In this document: positions 4,329-5,836 of the stretch, piece by piece | Numbering within the stretch: the first letter of the stretch is position 1 | Layout of the letters: every line of letters begins with the position of its first letter | Assembly (NCBI GenBank): GCA_910577755.1 | Contig: CAJTNL010000034.1 | Coordinates: forward strand, 1 to 5,836 | Reading direction: 5' to 3' | Length of the DNA: 5,836 nt | From: an uncultured Eubacteriales bacterium | GTDB taxonomy: Bacteria; Bacillota; Clostridia; Oscillospirales; Acutalibacteraceae | The notes under the pieces: model-generated | Told to the model about the DNA's origin: nothing | The model's input: the letters and a program-made list of their open reading frames with translations, nothing else | Databases searched by the model: none | Program-made: the position numbers and the translations under genes

Positions 4329-5131
4329 TATTCACACCTCTCTATAATTTGATGAACAATATCCATATATGCCTGCCCGGCATCGGATGATTTTTTACGA
4401 ATAGAACTTCTTTTCATTGCGGGGCTTTGTTTCACTTCGGTACGTTTTGGTATTACGGTAGAAAAGACTAAATCACCATAGCTGGAAATCAAAGCTTTCT
4501 CTACCTCCTGAGATACAACTGTGTTTTTTTCATACATTGTAATGAGCATACCCAACAGGTATTGTTTTAAGTTGTTTGTCTGTCTTACCTGCTGCATAAT
4601 TCCTAACATTTTGCTTACGCCTTCATATGCCAAAGGTTCAGCTTGTACCGGAATGATTAAGTCATTGCAGCAGCTTAATATATTTGCAACTAATAAGTCC
4701 AGATTTGGCGGGCAATCAAAGAGAAGATAATCGTATTGCTCGAAAAACTTGTCATGGAAAACGCTGCTTAAAATATTTAAATTCCCGCCATTTATATTTA
4801 GATTGCTTCCGTTTGCAGCCATTACGGTTAAGATAGCCATAGTTCCGCGCATGACATCTGTGCAGGGGATATAATCAATATTTTCTTTTTCATTTCTACG
4901 GATAAAATCTGTATAATTAGGCTTCACTCCGGAGATTGCCTGATAAAGCAGATCATTTGCGGTAGGCTTATTATCCGGTACAAATTTAAGCCAACTGCTA
5001 AGGTGAGCTTGTGGATCGGTGTCTATTAACAATACCTTTTTACCGACTTTGGCTAAACCTGCTCCAATATTTAAGACGGTCGTTGTTTTACCAACACCGC
5101 CTTTGTCGTTTGCTACTGATATAATGTTCAT
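4328..5131 (-). CDS. parA: ParA-family partition ATPase (short form, no N-terminal HTH)
   Basis: The start is taken at the ATG at 5131 (MNIISVANDKGGVGKTT), with AAAGGA 8 nt upstream; an in-frame ATG at 5197 lies inside the preceding gene and would put 22 residues before the family's usual start. The product has 267 residues. The deviant Walker A motif KGGVGKTT (10-17) has the signature Lys10 and catalytic Lys15. The A' motif LLIDTDPQAH is at 34-43 and Walker B YLLFDCPP at 135-142. A short Asn-rich stretch (NGSNLNINGGNLN, 107-119) precedes the Walker B strand and is unusual. Family members bind DNA nonspecifically as ATP dimers and drive ParB-DNA segregation. The gene starts one base after the stop of the 65-residue gene and overlaps parB by one base. 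Confidence 0.96.
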   Translation of the reverse strand: MNIISVANDKGGVGKTTTVLNIGAGLAKVGKKVLLIDTDPQAHLSSWLKFVPDNKPTANDLLYQAISGVKPNYTDFIRRNEKENIDYIPCTDVMRGTMAILTVMAANGSNLNINGGNLNILSSVFHDKFFEQYDYLLFDCPPNLDLLVANILSCCNDLIIPVQAEPLAYEGVSKMLGIMQQVRQTNNLKQYLLGMLITMYEKNTVVSQEVEKALISSYGDLVFSTVIPKRTEVKQSPAMKRSSIRKKSSDAGQAYMDIVHQIIERCE

Positions 5132-5132
5132 T

Positions 5133-5330
5133 TTAAAAATCCTTTCCTTCTTGTAAAATTGTAATGTTATAGAAAAACTTTTGTAATTGATCTCCATGAC
5201 TTACATCCCATTTCTCAATCAGAGATCGTTCTTCTTTGATTAGTGTTTTTCGCCACTGTCGTGTGTACACTTCATGTGTTTCATTTATCCAAAGTTCCCT
5301 TAATAGATTTTTTCGTTCTTTGGTAATCAT
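5133..5330 (-). CDS. 65-residue protein of the partition operon, family unknown
   Basis: The ATG at 5330 overlaps the TGA of the repeat-protein gene (ATGA), and its TAA ends one base before the parA ATG. These two couplings are the main evidence that it is translated; its own ribosome binding site (GAAAGTG) is weak. The protein is highly charged and aromatic, with five Trp or Tyr and a probable helical N-terminal half (KERKNLLRELWINETHEVY) followed by EERSLIEKWDVSHGDQ. There is no signal peptide or membrane segment, so it should be cytoplasmic. I do not recognise it. Sitting directly before parA, it could be an accessory partition or regulatory factor, but that is by position only. Confidence 0.75.
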   Translation of the reverse strand: MITKERKNLLRELWINETHEVYTRQWRKTLIKEERSLIEKWDVSHGDQLQKFFYNITILQEGKDF

Positions 5331-5836
5331 GTTGATTCACTTTCTTTCCAATTTCCGCACATGATATTTTGAGGTTTCGCTTTTGCGGTTATGTAGCCAT
5401 ATTGTTCTTGTTCAGACAGTCGCACATTTAATCCGGCGTATATACCATAATCGTTACCAGCTTTGATATGCCCACCAGCTTCGATACTCCAACCAGCTTT
5501 GATATACCCACCACCTTTGATAAACGCACCAGCTTCGATATCCCCACCAGCTTCGATATCCCCACCAGCTTTGATACCCCAACCAGCTTTGATATGCTCA
5601 CCAGCTTTGATATACCCACCAGCTTCGATATCCCCACCAGCTTTGATATCCTCACCAGCTTTGATAAACGCACCAGCTTCGATATCCTCACCAGCTTTGA
5701 TATGCCCACCAGCTTCGATATCCCCACCAGCTTCGATATCCTCACCAGCTTTGATATGCCCACCAGCTTCGATATCCCCACCAGCTTCGATATCCCCACC
5801 AGCTTTGATACCCCAACCAGCTTTGATATGCTCACC
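5327..5836 (-). CDS. Hexapeptide-repeat protein (xxI[K/E]AG), C-terminal 169 residues; N-terminus beyond the right edge
   Basis: All three minus-strand frames are open through the 18-bp repeats, so the frame was chosen on context. This frame runs past the repeats through a normal unique tail and ends at a TGA that overlaps the next gene's ATG. The product shows 21 hexads of the type GDIEAG, GHIKAG, EDIEAG, WGIKAG and AFIKAG. Ile is fixed at position 3, Lys or Glu at 4, and AG at 5-6 except one GG. The tail is 42 residues (NDYGIYAGLNVRL..., with YGYITAKAKP and NIMCGNW). From memory, many unnamed Firmicute proteins share such repeats followed by an IFAG...CG-type tail. Regular Ile/Gly spacing suggests a beta-solenoid with stacked Lys/Glu ladders. 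No catalytic motif or membrane segment is visible here. It is translated just ahead of the partition genes. Confidence 0.85.
   Translation of the reverse strand, partial: GEHIKAGWGIKAGGDIEAGGDIEAGGHIKAGEDIEAGGDIEAGGHIKAGEDIEAGAFIKAGEDIKAGGDIEAGGYIKAGEHIKAGWGIKAGGDIEAGGDIEAGAFIKGGGYIKAGWSIEAGGHIKAGNDYGIYAGLNVRLSEQEQYGYITAKAKPQNIMCGNWKESEST
5456..5836 (-). repeat. 18-bp coding minisatellite, about 21 contiguous units
   Basis: The unit on the plus strand is ACCAGCTTYGATATCCCC, with variation mainly in the last six bases and at Y. There are 21 units in a row without spacers, continuing beyond the window edge. A longer identical block is embedded: 5527-5602 and 5761-5836 match over 76 bp, 234 bp (13 units) apart, which points to recent expansion by recombination or slippage. 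Because 18 is a multiple of three, unit gain or loss keeps the frame. One unit lacks the usual Ala codon (AFIKGG). Confidence 0.95.

Noticed and set aside
4424..4438. GTTTCAC half of a parS-like palindrome
   Set aside because: The second half (GTGAAAC) is missing and the bases are within the parA coding sequence; no canonical parS was found in the window.
4521..4730. Plus-strand open frame of 69 codons
   Set aside because: It is the antisense shadow of parA.
5428..5835. Minus-strand open frame reading as ISKLVG repeats
   Set aside because: It is the shifted reading of the 18-bp repeats. It ends inside the unique tail of the true frame, has no ribosome binding site at its apparent start, and the xxI(K/E)AG frame makes the ATGA overlap with the next gene.
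5456..5836. Possible CRISPR array
   Set aside because: The units are contiguous 18-mers without spacers, in coding phase; this is a coding minisatellite.

Overview
The window looks like part of a mobile or extrachromosomal element (integrative conjugative element, plasmid or plasmid-like prophage) from a low-GC Firmicute, most likely a gut Clostridia-type bacterium. This rests on the AT-rich sequence, the strong AGGAGG-like ribosome binding sites, the ParA/ParB pair, the many small unrecognised accessory genes and one terminator-bounded cargo gene. There is no replication, integrase or relaxase gene in view, so the element type stays open. Almost everything reads on the minus strand; only the GNAT-like gene at 1158-1721 is on the plus strand.

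Read in the direction of transcription (right to left), the window opens with a tight four-gene operon. It starts with the C-terminal part of a protein made of 6-residue repeats of the form xxI(K/E)AG (5327-5836, open at the right edge). Its TGA overlaps the ATG of a 65-residue unknown protein (5133-5330). That gene ends one base before the ParA ATG (parA 4328-5131). The ParA stop codon overlaps the ParB ATG (parB 3411-4328). A hairpin terminator overlaps the ParB stop codon. The couplings suggest that the repeat protein and the 65-residue protein are made together with the partition machinery.

Next come a small decayed or unusual reading region (3187-3350), a three-helix membrane protein of unknown function (2465-3133) and a strong bidirectional terminator (2394-2422). 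After these lies a non-coding island (2136-2382) with two shortened tRNA-like genes, each preceded by a perfect hairpin 5-6 nt upstream of its 5' end. A 37-bp leader element follows (2090-2126). It recurs at 197-233 in front of the leftmost gene and contains a near-perfect extended Shine-Dalgarno sequence followed by a UUG-AUU-stop triplet series. Behind the 2090-2126 copy lies what looks like a frameshifted small gene (1791-2044).

The left third holds the plus-strand GNAT-like acetyltransferase (1158-1721), an unrecognised 126-residue protein (744-1124, minus), a double ribbon-helix-helix RelB/DinJ-type protein with no toxin beside it (276-647, minus) with its own terminator, and the start of a secreted or membrane-targeted protein with a clear signal peptide (1-161, minus) that runs off the left edge.

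The parts most worth checking are the repeat protein at the head of the parAB operon, the paired hairpin/tRNA-like modules, the toxin-less tandem RelB/DinJ protein and the duplicated leader.
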